From the NCBI GenBank assembly GCA_017454585.1, contig JAFTCU010000168.1, positions 1 to 21,153 on the forward strand: a stretch of 21,153 nt of DNA. Reading direction: 5' to 3'. The first letter of the stretch is position 1. Each line of letters begins with the position of its first letter. This DNA is from Thermoguttaceae bacterium (GTDB lineage Bacteria; Planctomycetota; Planctomycetia; Pirellulales; Thermoguttaceae). Of this stretch, positions 6,724 to 15,335 are shown piece after piece. Position numbers and translations under genes: made by a program. The notes under the pieces are model-generated. The model saw nothing but the letters and a program-made list of their open reading frames with translations, did no database searches and was not told the DNA's origin.

Positions 6724-6751
6724 TTTACAGAAACGGCAAAATCCTTATAAT
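6724..6751 (+). promoter_or_regulatory. Sigma-70-type promoter for the acyl-CoA ligase gene
   Basis: TTTACA (6724-6729) and TATAAT (6746-6751) are separated by 16 bp. The -10 is a perfect consensus match. The predicted leader to the ATG at 6824 is about 65 nt. Confidence 0.65.
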
Positions 6752-6823
6752 ATATGTAGAAGAAATGGAGATTCTTCGCATTATAAATTGGAATAAAACA
6801 GGCCCGAGAGAACGGAATCGCCC

Positions 6824-8758
6824 ATGAGTCTGAATCTTGCCCTTGATTTTCATATTGCCGCCGAGAAATACCGCGACCACACTGCTATCATTTATAACGG
6901 TTTGGAAATAACCTACGCGGAGCTTGCGAACTCTGTTCGCTACTGGACGGTTCTTCTTTCACGCCTCGGGATCTCCCAGGGCGATACTGTCTGCATGGTG
7001 ATGCCGAACATCCCCGAATTTACGATTGCTTATTTTGCGATTCTTCATTTGGGTGCGGTAGTCGTTCCTTGCAATACTCTTCTGACGAGCTGCGAGCTGG
7101 CGTACCAGTTCTCGCACGCGGATTCGCGCTTTGTTTTGACTTGCACGAGTTGCATGGCCGCCTGTATTGAAGCGATGCGTCAGGTTGATTCCTGCACGGG
7201 CGTTATTGTTTTGGGTTCCAAAGAAGCGGGTTTGCGTAACCTTCCAGAAAATGATCGTCAGGATGGCATTTTTTGGGTCGAAGATGAAATCGCACTTTTA
7301 AAAGAGCGTTTTCCTTTTGCGATGGAAACGCTTACGGTGACTGCCCGACACGAGAACGCCGCCCATTGGCTCAGCACGACCGATGATGGTTCCTGCGACG
7401 ATTTGTCGGCGTCACCCTGGCCAACAGGCGTACCTCAGGAAGACGCTCTTTATCAACCGATCGACTCGACGATTCCCATTGGTACCCGCCCTCATTCCAA
7501 TGAATACACGATGGGCGTTTTGCCGGGAACACCCGAGAATATACCCAGTGAGGATACTGCATTTCCAGGGCTTACGCGTCACAACTCAGAATTTTATACG
7601 GCGTGGGAATCGGTTCCCTCTGCAGATGGCCGACTTCTTACGACGTGGAGTCCTGCCCTGGCGCAAACCTCTCCATCAGATCCGGCGATGATCCTGTACA
7701 CGTCCGGAACTACGGGTTTCCCGAAGGGCGCGATACTTACCCATTTTAATCTCTACTCAAACGCCCATTTTGTGCGTGAGTGTATGACCGGTTATCAACC
7801 CGGGAAGCGTACGCTCGCGATTTTACCTTTTTTCCATTCGTTTGGGCAGACGTTCACCCAAAACGCCGCCCTGTTTTCTGGTGCGACGGTCGTCATGGTT
7901 CCGCGATTCGATCCAAAACGTGTCCTTCAGACGATTGTGGAACAAAAGGTCAACGTGGTCGCAGGCGTTCCGACCATGCTGATCCATCTGGCACGGATGC
8001 AGGCGAAACTGGGTCTGGACGTGAGCTGCGTGGATCAGTTTATTTCGGGCGGCTCCTCGCTTTCACTCGCGGCCTACAATGACCTCCATGCGGCTTTTCC
8101 GGACAGCATGATCCTGGAAGGCTACGGTCTTTCCGAGACGAGTCCGCTAGCTACGGCCGTGATTCCCGCCATGGGGCCTCATCCCGGCTCGATCGGCAAA
8201 GAAATCGCTGGCGTTCAGGTCCGAATCATGCGTCCCGACCACACTTTCGCGAAACCGGGAGAAATCGGCGAAATCGTCATACGTGGGCATAACGTGATGA
8301 AAGGTTACCACAAAAACCAGCTCGCGACCGAAAAGGTTTTCGTGAATTCCTGGTTCCTTTCCGGCGATTTGGGTTATTGCGACGATGAAGGTTTCTTTTA
8401 CCTCGTTGACCGTCTCAAAGACATCATCATCCGCGCCGGGATGAATATTTACCCTCGTGAAATTGAGGAAGTGCTTCAGGCGCACCCAGCCGTTCAAATG
8501 GCCGCGGTCGTAGGTATTCCGCACCCAATTCACGGTGAGGATGTCATTAGCTTCGTGACCATGAATGAAGGATTTGGCAACGTGGATGAGTTGATCCTGA
8601 GCAAGTACTGCCGTACCCGCTTGGCTGCATACAAATGCCCACAAAAGATTTTGATTCTGGAGGAATTGCCGAAAGGACCTACGGGAAAAATCCTGAAACG
8701 AGTATTGCGTGAGCAATATCTGAAGAATCTGGAAAGCCAGAAAAATCCGAATGAGTGA
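6824..8758 (+). CDS. AMP-dependent acyl-CoA ligase (long-chain fatty acid-CoA ligase-like) with extra ~110-residue insertion
   Basis: A 644-residue member of the ANL (acyl/aryl-CoA ligase) family that would activate a carboxylate with ATP and join it to CoA. The core motifs are intact: P-loop YTSGTTGFPKG (from ~residue 291), YGLSETSP (~433), SGDLGYCDDEGFFYLVDRLK (~513-532), and PKGPTGKILKRVLRE with the C-terminal catalytic Lys (~615-629). No signal peptide or membrane segment is evident. Usual relatives are 510-570 residues with the P-loop near residue 170-190. Here a Ser/Thr/Pro-rich, low-complexity stretch (about 175-280) pushes it to ~291. The chain substrate is unknown, though overall similarity suggests a medium- or long-chain fatty acid. 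It is monocistronic, with a promoter at 6724. The ribosome binding site is weak. Confidence 0.87.
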   Translation: MSLNLALDFHIAAEKYRDHTAIIYNGLEITYAELANSVRYWTVLLSRLGISQGDTVCMVMPNIPEFTIAYFAILHLGAVVVPCNTLLTSCELAYQFSHADSRFVLTCTSCMAACIEAMRQVDSCTGVIVLGSKEAGLRNLPENDRQDGIFWVEDEIALLKERFPFAMETLTVTARHENAAHWLSTTDDGSCDDLSASPWPTGVPQEDALYQPIDSTIPIGTRPHSNEYTMGVLPGTPENIPSEDTAFPGLTRHNSEFYTAWESVPSADGRLLTTWSPALAQTSPSDPAMILYTSGTTGFPKGAILTHFNLYSNAHFVRECMTGYQPGKRTLAILPFFHSFGQTFTQNAALFSGATVVMVPRFDPKRVLQTIVEQKVNVVAGVPTMLIHLARMQAKLGLDVSCVDQFISGGSSLSLAAYNDLHAAFPDSMILEGYGLSETSPLATAVIPAMGPHPGSIGKEIAGVQVRIMRPDHTFAKPGEIGEIVIRGHNVMKGYHKNQLATEKVFVNSWFLSGDLGYCDDEGFFYLVDRLKDIIIRAGMNIYPREIEEVLQAHPAVQMAAVVGIPHPIHGEDVISFVTMNEGFGNVDELILSKYCRTRLAAYKCPQKILILEELPKGPTGKILKRVLREQYLKNLESQKNPNE

Positions 8759-8787
8759 GAAAAATTTGAAAATCTGGCAAATTAGTC

Positions 8788-8816
8788 TTGCGCCCGCGAT
8801 GGATTTCCGGTATAAT
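8788..8816 (+). promoter_or_regulatory. Sigma-70-type promoter upstream of the small lipoprotein/larB pair
   Basis: TTGCGC (8788-8793) and a perfect TATAAT (8811-8816) are separated by 17 bp. It lies 30 bp after the acyl-CoA ligase stop codon and 29 bp before the lipoprotein start, and could serve both following genes. Confidence 0.6.
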
Positions 8817-8845
8817 CCTTTACAAAATCAAGAAAGGAAATTACT

Positions 8846-9040
8846 ATGCACGAATTTCGAAAATGGCTCGTTTTGTTCCTGATGGCTTCATTTCTGGCTC
8901 CGGGAATCAGCGGCTGTAAGGCTTTCCACGGCAAGAACAAGAACGATGAAATCGGGAACCGGGCGCAGGTCATTCGCAAGAAAGATTCAGACCCTTCCAC
9001 TATGTCTGGTTTTGTTGGCGGTGAACGTCCGACTTTCTGA
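8846..9040 (+). CDS. Small putative lipoprotein (64 aa)
   Basis: The N-terminus MHEFRKWLVLFLMASFLAPG is a signal sequence and is followed by ISGC, a plausible lipobox with Cys24 as the lipidated residue. The mature part is only about 40 residues, charged and probably unstructured (KAFHGKNKNDEIGNRAQ), ending in SGFVGGERPTF. AGAAAGGAAA lies upstream of the ATG, and a good promoter is present. larB begins 25 nt after the stop codon, so the two are probably co-transcribed. Function is unknown. I recognise no domain, but the signal peptide, RBS and promoter together support a real gene. Confidence 0.7.
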   Translation: MHEFRKWLVLFLMASFLAPGISGCKAFHGKNKNDEIGNRAQVIRKKDSDPSTMSGFVGGERPTF

Positions 9041-9065
9041 ATGAGTGTGGAGAGGAATTTACGTC

Positions 9066-9737
9066 ATGAACACTCAGGCCACCGCACATCTTGAAACTGC
9101 AAGCATCGATTTGGCCCGCGCAAAACGCTGTGGCTTTCCGGAAGTCGTGTATGCTGAAGGCAAAGCGACGGAAACTGTCATTGCGATTTTGGAGGAGCAG
9201 CTCGCTGCAGGAATCGTGCCTTTTGCGACCCGTTTACGGGCGGACCAGATGGAGCCTCTGAAAGCACGTTTCCCGGAAGGGCTCCTGAACCCCATGGCCC
9301 GGACGTTTCGTTTCCCGACGAAAAAGACCAGAGCCAAGCGTGGAAAAGTCGCCATCGTGACCGCCGGGACCAGTGATTTGCCTGTCGCGGAAGAGGCGAA
9401 AGAAACACTCCTCTGGATGGGCGTGGAACCCGTGATGATCCATGACGTTGGAGTCGCCGGACCGCATCGGCTTCAGGAACGCCTCGGCGATTTTGAAGGC
9501 TGCGTCGCCGCCATCGTCATCGCGGGGATGGAGGGCGCTCTGCCGAGCGTCGTGGGCGGTTACGTCGATTTTCCCGTGATCGCGGTCCCGACGAGCGTTG
9601 GCTATGGTGCGAATTTTGGTGGTCTTTCGGCCTTGCTTGGAATGCTGAACAGCTGCGCTTCCAACGTCGCGGTCGTGAATATCGACGCGGGATTTAAAGG
9701 CGGCTACCTCGCCGGGATGATCGCGGGCCGAAAATAA
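9066..9737 (+). CDS. larB: LarB, pyridinium-3,5-biscarboxylic acid mononucleotide synthase
   Basis: A 223-residue protein with the PurE-like AIR-carboxylase fold that defines LarB. LarB carboxylates the pyridinium ring of nicotinic acid adenine dinucleotide and releases AMP, the first step in making the nickel-pincer nucleotide cofactor of lactate racemase and relatives. Visible motifs are VVYAEGKATET near the N-terminus, AIVTAGTSDLPVAEEA in the middle, and the C-terminal block IAGMEGALPSVVGGY, VPTSVGYGANFGGLSALLGM and NIDAGFKGGYLAG. The ATG at 9066 is preferred over GTG 9045, which sits before the GGAGAGG ribosome binding site. The partners larC and larE are not in the window, so whether this cell makes the full cofactor cannot be judged here. 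Confidence 0.9.
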   Translation: MNTQATAHLETASIDLARAKRCGFPEVVYAEGKATETVIAILEEQLAAGIVPFATRLRADQMEPLKARFPEGLLNPMARTFRFPTKKTRAKRGKVAIVTAGTSDLPVAEEAKETLLWMGVEPVMIHDVGVAGPHRLQERLGDFEGCVAAIVIAGMEGALPSVVGGYVDFPVIAVPTSVGYGANFGGLSALLGMLNSCASNVAVVNIDAGFKGGYLAGMIAGRK

Positions 9738-9763
9738 AAAAAAGAAACGTAAAATCTTTCTGG

Positions 9764-9771
9764 TATATAAT
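9764..9771 (+). promoter_or_regulatory. Possible -10 element of the GH32 gene
   Basis: TATATAAT contains a consensus TATAAT (9766-9771), but no convincing -35 hexamer stands 16-18 bp upstream. A TGG precedes the TATA run, so it might act as an extended -10. Weak support. Confidence 0.3.
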
Positions 9772-9796
9772 TAATTAACTGAAAAGTTCCTTCCGA

Positions 9797-9827
9797 CCTC
9801 TTTCCCGACTCTGACCAAAGAAAGAGG
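9797..9827. promoter_or_regulatory. 8-bp inverted repeat in the GH32 leader
   Basis: CCTCTTTC (9797-9804) and GAAAGAGG (9820-9827) are perfect complements around a 15-nt loop, 35 bp before the GH32 start codon. The short direct repeat GTTCCTTCC flanks it on both sides. It lacks a T-run, so it is not a typical terminator for larB. It could be an operator or a leader hairpin. Confidence 0.4.
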
Positions 9828-9861
9828 CCGTTCCTTCCTCCCCGTTTTCAGGACTTTGCTC

Positions 9862-11943
9862 ATGAAAAAATGGTTCCTTCTCGCAGCGTTGCTCGTCGCT
9901 TCCCCCCTTTGGGCCGCGTTCCCGACCGACGACGCGGTGGCGCTCTGGCATTTTAACGACTTGAACGACGCGAACGGCACGAACAGCGTGCTGGAAATCG
10001 GCGGCGGGGACGGAAAGGTCCAACTCAATGTTCCGCTTTCAGAGAATGAGGCGGCCGAATCAAAACTTCGCGGCGGGGACGGGAAAGTCGCCCGAATCCA
10101 GCGCGGCGGTTTTCTGAATGCGAATCAGGGCGCAAATGGCGAGCTGAACGTTGGAAAGAATCGGCTCTCGATCTACCTCCGGCTCCGCCTGAACCTTTCG
10201 GAGGGTGCCAACGACTGCCCGATTTTCGCGAAGCGCGGCGCAAAATGCGCGTACAATATTTTTGCCTACCGTGACTTTTTCGGGGTGGAGGTCAACACGA
10301 CGAGGAACCTGCAGATGCTCAGCGGCCGCGCGCCGTTTGCCGAAATGCGTGCCCCTGCGAACGCCCTGACCACTTGGCACGACATCGTGGTACGTGTGAA
10401 CGAAGGGAAGCTGGAATTCTTCGTGGACGGCCGGTGCGTCGATGAAGATTTCATTCTTGGGGACCTATGGCAGAACGACGAGCCGGTCCTCATCGGAGCG
10501 CAAACGGGCGGCGGGAGTTCCCGGATCGACGCGCGGTTTGAGGGCGAGATCGATACGGCGGCGGTCTGGAACCGGACGCTCAGCGAGGCCGAGATACTTC
10601 AGCTTTCGGGCGGCCCGGAACGCGCAGATTCCCGGAGCCGCGTGGACCGGGGGAACGGCGAGAGCCCGCAGTACTGGACGCCGCCGAACGGGTACTTCGT
10701 CGGTGACACTTTCCCGTTCAGCCACGACGGAGTTTTTCACGCCGGCTACCTGCTTGACAAACGGCACCACGGCTCCAAAAACGGCTTCGGCGCGCACCAG
10801 TGGATGCAGATCACGTCCCGCGACCTGGTCCATTGGGAGCACCAGCCGTTCATCGTCCCGATCGAGTACCAGCAGGAAGGCTCGATCTGCACCGGTTCCG
10901 TCTTCTTCCATGACGGCAAATATTACGCTTTTTACGGAAACCGCTGGTCGAACGGCTTCAGCGAAAACGTGACCGAAATTCCGCAGGAGGGCCTGCTTTC
11001 CTGCTCTGTGAGCGACGACGGGATCCACTTCACGAAGACGCTCAAGCCGCTCTTCCCGACGCCTGAAGGCTACGGCCACGGGACGCGCGACCCGGTCGTT
11101 TTCCAGGATCCACAGACCAAAGAATTTCACCTTTACGCCACGGACTCGTACCAGGGCCGCGGGTGCTGGCTCCACGCGAAGTCAAAAGACCTGAAAAACT
11201 GGGAAATTCTCGACCCGGTGTACACGGACCGCGCCGGTCAGCCCGAATGCCCGGACTGGTTCGAATGGGGCGGGACGTACTACGTGATCGCGGGGCACGG
11301 AAACGGTTTTTACCGCGTTTCTTCCTGCCCGGTCGGGCCGTGGGAGGTTCCGCAGTGGCAGAACATTTTGATGCCGGGCGCGACGAAAGTCCCCAAAACG
11401 GCGGCGTGGAAAGACGGCCGGCGCCTCATCACCGGCTGGGTCGGGCTGGGCGGCTGGGCCGGTACGCTCGTTTTTCATGAATTGATCCGGCACAAAGATG
11501 GGCGTTTGGGGGAGAAATTCGTCCCGGAAATGATCCCGGCCACAGAAAACCCGGTCGTGGCCGAAACGGACGTGAAAGACGCTCAGAAAACGTGGGCAGA
11601 ACTTCCCGGAAACGCGAGAATTCAGGCAGAATTGACGTTTGACCCGGCCCGCTGCGACGCCCTGCCCAAGTGCAAATTTCTGCTCGCGAATGACCTGGAA
11701 CTCGCGATTTCACCAGTCCAGCGGGCGGCTGCAATCGGCGGGATCCGTCTGGAGCAGATCGATTTCACCCGGGGGACCGTGACGCTGGACGTGATTTTCA
11801 AGGACGAAATTCTGGACGTTTGCGTGAACGGCGAGAAAACCGCCACTTTTCGCGTTCCAAAGGAAGAAGCCCGCACGATTTCGTTCACGAATGAGTTCGG
11901 CTCGATGCCGCTGAAATCGTTCACCGTCAGCCCGTTGAAGTGA
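9862..11943 (+). CDS. Secreted GH32 family glycoside hydrolase with N-terminal LamG-like domain
   Basis: A 693-residue exported enzyme probably acting on fructans or sucrose-type beta-fructosides. ATG 9862 is chosen over an in-frame TTG at 9856; it opens a clear signal peptide (MKKWFLLAALLVASPLWA). Residues ~25-250 form a LamG/concanavalin-like domain (VALWHFND, WHDIVVRVNEGKLEFFVDG, IDTAAVWNRTLSEAEI). Residues ~265-540 are a five-bladed propeller with GH32 signatures: a variant nucleophile block around Asp282 (GDTFPFSHDGVFH, replacing the common WMNDPNG), SICTGSVFFHDGKYYAFY, the RDP motif (409-411), and the EC motif (Glu462-Cys463, PECPDWF), where Glu is the expected acid/base. A C-terminal beta-sandwich follows (VTLDVIFKDEILDVCVNG). 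Linkage specificity cannot be inferred. It is convergent with the ABC ATPase gene. Confidence 0.85.
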   Translation: MKKWFLLAALLVASPLWAAFPTDDAVALWHFNDLNDANGTNSVLEIGGGDGKVQLNVPLSENEAAESKLRGGDGKVARIQRGGFLNANQGANGELNVGKNRLSIYLRLRLNLSEGANDCPIFAKRGAKCAYNIFAYRDFFGVEVNTTRNLQMLSGRAPFAEMRAPANALTTWHDIVVRVNEGKLEFFVDGRCVDEDFILGDLWQNDEPVLIGAQTGGGSSRIDARFEGEIDTAAVWNRTLSEAEILQLSGGPERADSRSRVDRGNGESPQYWTPPNGYFVGDTFPFSHDGVFHAGYLLDKRHHGSKNGFGAHQWMQITSRDLVHWEHQPFIVPIEYQQEGSICTGSVFFHDGKYYAFYGNRWSNGFSENVTEIPQEGLLSCSVSDDGIHFTKTLKPLFPTPEGYGHGTRDPVVFQDPQTKEFHLYATDSYQGRGCWLHAKSKDLKNWEILDPVYTDRAGQPECPDWFEWGGTYYVIAGHGNGFYRVSSCPVGPWEVPQWQNILMPGATKVPKTAAWKDGRRLITGWVGLGGWAGTLVFHELIRHKDGRLGEKFVPEMIPATENPVVAETDVKDAQKTWAELPGNARIQAELTFDPARCDALPKCKFLLANDLELAISPVQRAAAIGGIRLEQIDFTRGTVTLDVIFKDEILDVCVNGEKTATFRVPKEEARTISFTNEFGSMPLKSFTVSPLK

Positions 11944-11962
11944 ACGAAGTAAAAGATGGACC

Positions 11963-11998
11963 CGGGAGGCTTTTCGGGATCAAGGGAATCGCCTCCCG
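11963..11998. other. GC-rich hairpin between convergent genes, possible factor-independent stop signal
   Basis: CGGGAGGC (11963-11970) and GCCTCCCG (11991-11998) form an 8-bp perfect stem around a 20-nt loop, between the GH32 stop and the ABC ATPase stop. Neither strand has a T-run after it. A second dyad, TCACGAA/TTCGTGA (12005-12011/12021-12027), overlaps the ABC stop codon. These may help end both transcripts. Confidence 0.4.
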
Positions 11999-12004
11999 CC
12001 CCAA

Positions 12005-12964
12005 TCACGAAGTGATTCCCTTCGTGAGCGTCATGAACGCGGTTTCCAGGTTGATCTCGTCCTCGTGGAGGGCGAGGAAACGGATCCCCGCGGAAGCGAG
12101 AAGGGCCGGGATCTCCGAGTAGTCCTCCACCCCTTCTTTGAGCTGGACCGCAAAGTGCGTCGCGTCGGAAACCTCGGCTTTTTCCACGATTTCCAGACTT
12201 TCCACCAGACGCGCTGCATGCTCGGCCGGATTTTTTCGGAATTCTTCTTTCGGCTGATTTTCCGCCATGGTCAGGTGAAGGCGCCCCGCCTGACGCACCT
12301 GACGCAGAACCTCCTCCACGTTCGCGTTCACGAGGAGTTTTCCGCGTTCAATGATCCCGATTTTGTTGCAAACGTCCGCAAGTTCCGGCAAAATGTGGCT
12401 TGAAACCATGATGGTTTTTCCCATTTTGCTCAGTTCTTTTAGCAGCGTCCGGATCTCAATTCTGGCGCGTGGGTCCAGACCGCTGGCGGGCTCATCGAGC
12501 AGCAAAACCTGAGGGTCATGAAGCAGAACGCGGGCCAGGCCGAGACGCTGGGTCATACCGCGCGAAAGACTCGTGACCAGCGCGTTTCGCTTGTAGCCCA
12601 GATCGACCAGGTCGAGCATTTCTTCGCAGCGCTTCCGGCGGGCTTCCCCCCGGATCCGGTACGCCGCCGCGAAAAATTCCAGGTACTCGATCACCTGCAT
12701 ATCCTCGTAAACACCGAAGAAGTCGGGCATATAGCCGATCACCCGCCGTAATTCGGCCGCGTGTGTATATATTGAGTAGCCACAAACCGTCGCTTCGCCC
12801 CAGCTCGGCTCCAGGAGCGTCGTGAGGATCTTCATCGTGGTGGTTTTTCCCGCGCCGTTCGGGCCGATGAAGCCGAAAACGTCACGTTCGCCGAGTGAAA
12901 TGTCCAGCGAATCAATGGCGTGAAGAGAGCCGTAAACTTTAGTCAGGTCGTGAGTTTGAATCAT
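12005..12964 (-). CDS. ABC transporter ATP-binding protein (ABC-2/CcmA-like)
   Basis: A 319-residue ATPase subunit with Walker A GPNGAGKTT (34-42), signature LSRGM (133-137), Walker B VLLLDEP (153-159) and the H-loop His190 in VSSHIL. The ~100-residue C-terminal extension (from about 215) is typical of the ABC-2 export branch that includes NatA- and CcmA-like proteins. It would power export or membrane remodelling from the cytoplasmic face. It is the last gene of a minus-strand operon, 44 bp after the large membrane protein. No polytopic permease lies next to it in the window, so its membrane partner is either encoded elsewhere or is the unusual protein encoded upstream. No Shine-Dalgarno sequence is evident; the leader is T-rich. 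Confidence 0.9.
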   Translation of the reverse strand: MIQTHDLTKVYGSLHAIDSLDISLGERDVFGFIGPNGAGKTTTMKILTTLLEPSWGEATVCGYSIYTHAAELRRVIGYMPDFFGVYEDMQVIEYLEFFAAAYRIRGEARRKRCEEMLDLVDLGYKRNALVTSLSRGMTQRLGLARVLLHDPQVLLLDEPASGLDPRARIEIRTLLKELSKMGKTIMVSSHILPELADVCNKIGIIERGKLLVNANVEEVLRQVRQAGRLHLTMAENQPKEEFRKNPAEHAARLVESLEIVEKAEVSDATHFAVQLKEGVEDYSEIPALLASAGIRFLALHEDEINLETAFMTLTKGITS

Positions 12965-13008
12965 AATAAACGAAAAACAAAAATGAATGGTACAGGGGTT
13001 TTATTTCA

Positions 13009-15285
13009 TCAATCGACATTAATATAGGCCCTGATTACATTGACCCGTTTGTCGCGTGGGTCTTTCAGTTCTTTGCCGGGAATCTGAAAACTTGTGAAAA
13101 GCGGAGCCGGAGAGGAATCGGTAAATCCCAGCAAGATTGCCGTACGCGAGTTCAGCAGTTCTGAAGCGTCGAGGTTTTTCAGGTACGAATCGTTCAAAGT
13201 CGTGTAGGAACGACCTCCGGCTTTTTCGTAGAAAAGAAGCGTCCTCAAAATGTACCGCAAATCGTGCGAGTTGGGAACGTAAGGACGATTTACACGGCGG
13301 ACACCTACACTGTTCTTGATGGAGTGGTCTTCAATATAATCCGCATCAACCAGAAGGATCGAGGTCGCGAAATAAGGCGTGGAATCGTCGATCGTAAACG
13401 TTTCGCCAGGCGCAAGTTTGCCGATTTCATACGCCCATCCTCCGTAAAAAACGATACAATGCTCCAGCGGAACGGAGAGCGGATTGCGGATCTCACCCTG
13501 CACACGGGAACGATTTACATCGTGGAAGGTCCCGAAAACGAACCTGGCGTCATGCCTGAGCCAAAACCTTTGACTTGCACAGAAACTTTTCGTCGAACGT
13601 GCAAAAAATGGGACTTTTTTCAACCCCCCATCAATTTCCGAGTAGCTGGAATCGGTTCCTTCCTTTAAACTGGAATCGGAGTTGGAACCTGAAACCGCAG
13701 TAAGGAGTTGAGAGTCCATCCCACCAAGATACGTGCCGGGAAGTCCGAACCAATGGACCTGAGAGGTTGGAGCGTTTTCATCCGAAAGTAAATCATTCTG
13801 AATCAGTTCCAAATTTAAATCGAGGTTTGAAACTACGGGTGACCATACGTTTCCCCAGAGTGATTGTCGCACGGCCCCTGTTTCCTGTACGTAATCTACG
13901 ACTTGAACCTGATTCAGCCGTACATCACTGTCCGTTTGGGCCAATGCCCACAGGAAAAGCGCTCCGCCTGCCGAGGCCGCGAGGAAAAGCCCCCACGAGG
14001 CCGCTTCACCTCTGTGCGGGAGTTTTTTGCACAGGAACCAGCACCCCGGCCCGATGATTCCAAGATAAATCAGGAAAAAAAACGTCAAAAGCGCGAAGGA
14101 AACCGGTTTCACTCCTTCGAAATCGTCGAGAGCGCTGCGCAGCTGGCCTGAAATGTCATCGTAACCGAGAGCCATCCCACGGATTTTTTTATCGTTGAAA
14201 TCTTTTGATCGTTCTGTAAAACCCAGGAGGGAAGCCAACAGGTTACCTCGTCCTTCCCATTTCGCCAAAGCTGGATGATCCAGATCAAGAGCAAGCCAGT
14301 GAACAGTTCCGAGTTCCATATTTTGACGTAAAACCAGTGGAAGATCAAACTGTTTCGCCCGTACGTCGAGAGAATCAGGAAAGTCTGTAAACTTAGAAAC
14401 TGGAATGCGATATTTTTCGGAAACCCCCAAGAGAGTGATCGGAATTGGCGACTGGGCGAATATCTCCAGGGCAGCAGTTTCCCGAACCGGAAGAACTTTT
14501 TCCAGTTTTCCGGGTTGAAATGCTTTCCACTGTGGGTGCTCCGCCCATTTCTGCGCGTTTTTACCGATACTCAGGACGGCAATTCCACCAAGCCGTACCC
14601 ACGAATCCAAAACCGCGGTTTGCTCCTTTGACCAAGAGTTTAAAACGGATTCGTCGTCGGTAGTGACGACCAAAACGTCCACGAGTTCCCAAAGGGCAAT
14701 GTTTTGTGGAAGCTCGGCGGCAGAAGCGAGACGTACCACTTTCGGTTTTCGGTCAGCCGGACAAGGCATTTGGGCTACACACGCTTCCAACCCCGCATCT
14801 GTCGGCCCTACGACAAGAAAAATGTCTCTCGTTTCGGTTAGTGCCCCTTCCACCAAACCTTCCGATTCGTGCACGAGTTTCATTTCCCCTTGGGTATCAG
14901 ATTCCTCGAAGATTTTTAGCCTGTACTCTCCCCGGGAGTGGCCGAATCTGGCAGGAAGCTCAACTACAGCGGGAAGGTTGACCGAGAAAGAAAGATCGGA
15001 ACGTACAGGAATTCCGTCCGAATCCGGGATTTCCAGCTCAATACGGCCTTGAAACGGCTCGGAATCACCGGGGGAAGGATTCAGATGAATACGAAATGGA
15101 ATTTGACGCCCGGGTTTCCAGACTCCCACATCCAAAGATTTTCCAGACGAGGAACCATCCAATGCCGGGATCCCAACCGAAACGCCGACGTTCTGCCCGT
15201 CCAGCGCACCAAGTACGTGCTGTGCGGGAAGGAAGAAAAACGCCAAAAGGGCGAAAATGAAGGAAAAGCGGTGGAAAAAACGCAT
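13009..15285 (-). CDS. Large exported membrane protein of unknown function, ABC-operon partner
   Basis: A 758-residue protein. ATG 15285 is preferred over an in-frame GTG at 15360 because GGGAG precedes it and it opens a signal peptide (MRFFHRFSFIFALLAFFFLP). A long extracytoplasmic part follows, with a segment near residues 210-275 (VDVLVVTTDDESVLNSW...AVLDSWVRLGGIAVLSIG). This resembles the class-I glutamine-amidotransferase-like fold found in uncharacterised membrane proteins coupled to ABC systems. Two transmembrane helices lie near residues 392-420 (SFALLTFFFLIYLGIIG) and 428-450. The C-terminal half ends in a beta-rich region (NPLSVPLEHCIVFYGGWAYE, IGKLAPGETFTIDD). Too few helices are present for an ABC-2 permease. 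It starts 50 bp after the MazG-like gene and ends 44 bp before the ATPase, so the three form one operon. No specific family is claimed. Confidence 0.75.
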   Translation of the reverse strand: MRFFHRFSFIFALLAFFFLPAQHVLGALDGQNVGVSVGIPALDGSSSGKSLDVGVWKPGRQIPFRIHLNPSPGDSEPFQGRIELEIPDSDGIPVRSDLSFSVNLPAVVELPARFGHSRGEYRLKIFEESDTQGEMKLVHESEGLVEGALTETRDIFLVVGPTDAGLEACVAQMPCPADRKPKVVRLASAAELPQNIALWELVDVLVVTTDDESVLNSWSKEQTAVLDSWVRLGGIAVLSIGKNAQKWAEHPQWKAFQPGKLEKVLPVRETAALEIFAQSPIPITLLGVSEKYRIPVSKFTDFPDSLDVRAKQFDLPLVLRQNMELGTVHWLALDLDHPALAKWEGRGNLLASLLGFTERSKDFNDKKIRGMALGYDDISGQLRSALDDFEGVKPVSFALLTFFFLIYLGIIGPGCWFLCKKLPHRGEAASWGLFLAASAGGALFLWALAQTDSDVRLNQVQVVDYVQETGAVRQSLWGNVWSPVVSNLDLNLELIQNDLLSDENAPTSQVHWFGLPGTYLGGMDSQLLTAVSGSNSDSSLKEGTDSSYSEIDGGLKKVPFFARSTKSFCASQRFWLRHDARFVFGTFHDVNRSRVQGEIRNPLSVPLEHCIVFYGGWAYEIGKLAPGETFTIDDSTPYFATSILLVDADYIEDHSIKNSVGVRRVNRPYVPNSHDLRYILRTLLFYEKAGGRSYTTLNDSYLKNLDASELLNSRTAILLGFTDSSPAPLFTSFQIPGKELKDPRDKRVNVIRAYINVD

Positions 15286-15335
15286 AAATGGCTCCCTGGA
15301 AAACACAAGAGTCGAAAATGAAATAAAAGGGGGCC

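Noticed and set aside
8147..8716. A 189-codon minus-strand open frame inside the acyl-CoA ligase
   Set aside because: It is antisense to intact ligase motifs and has no ribosome binding site or domain.
8763..8783. Small dyad AATTTG/CAAATT after the acyl-CoA ligase stop
   Set aside because: A 6-bp AT-rich stem without a T-run is too weak to call a terminator.
10465..11175. A 236-codon minus-strand open frame inside the GH32 gene
   Set aside because: It is a shadow of a GC-rich coding region with no recognisable domain, and the GH32 motifs on the other strand are clear.
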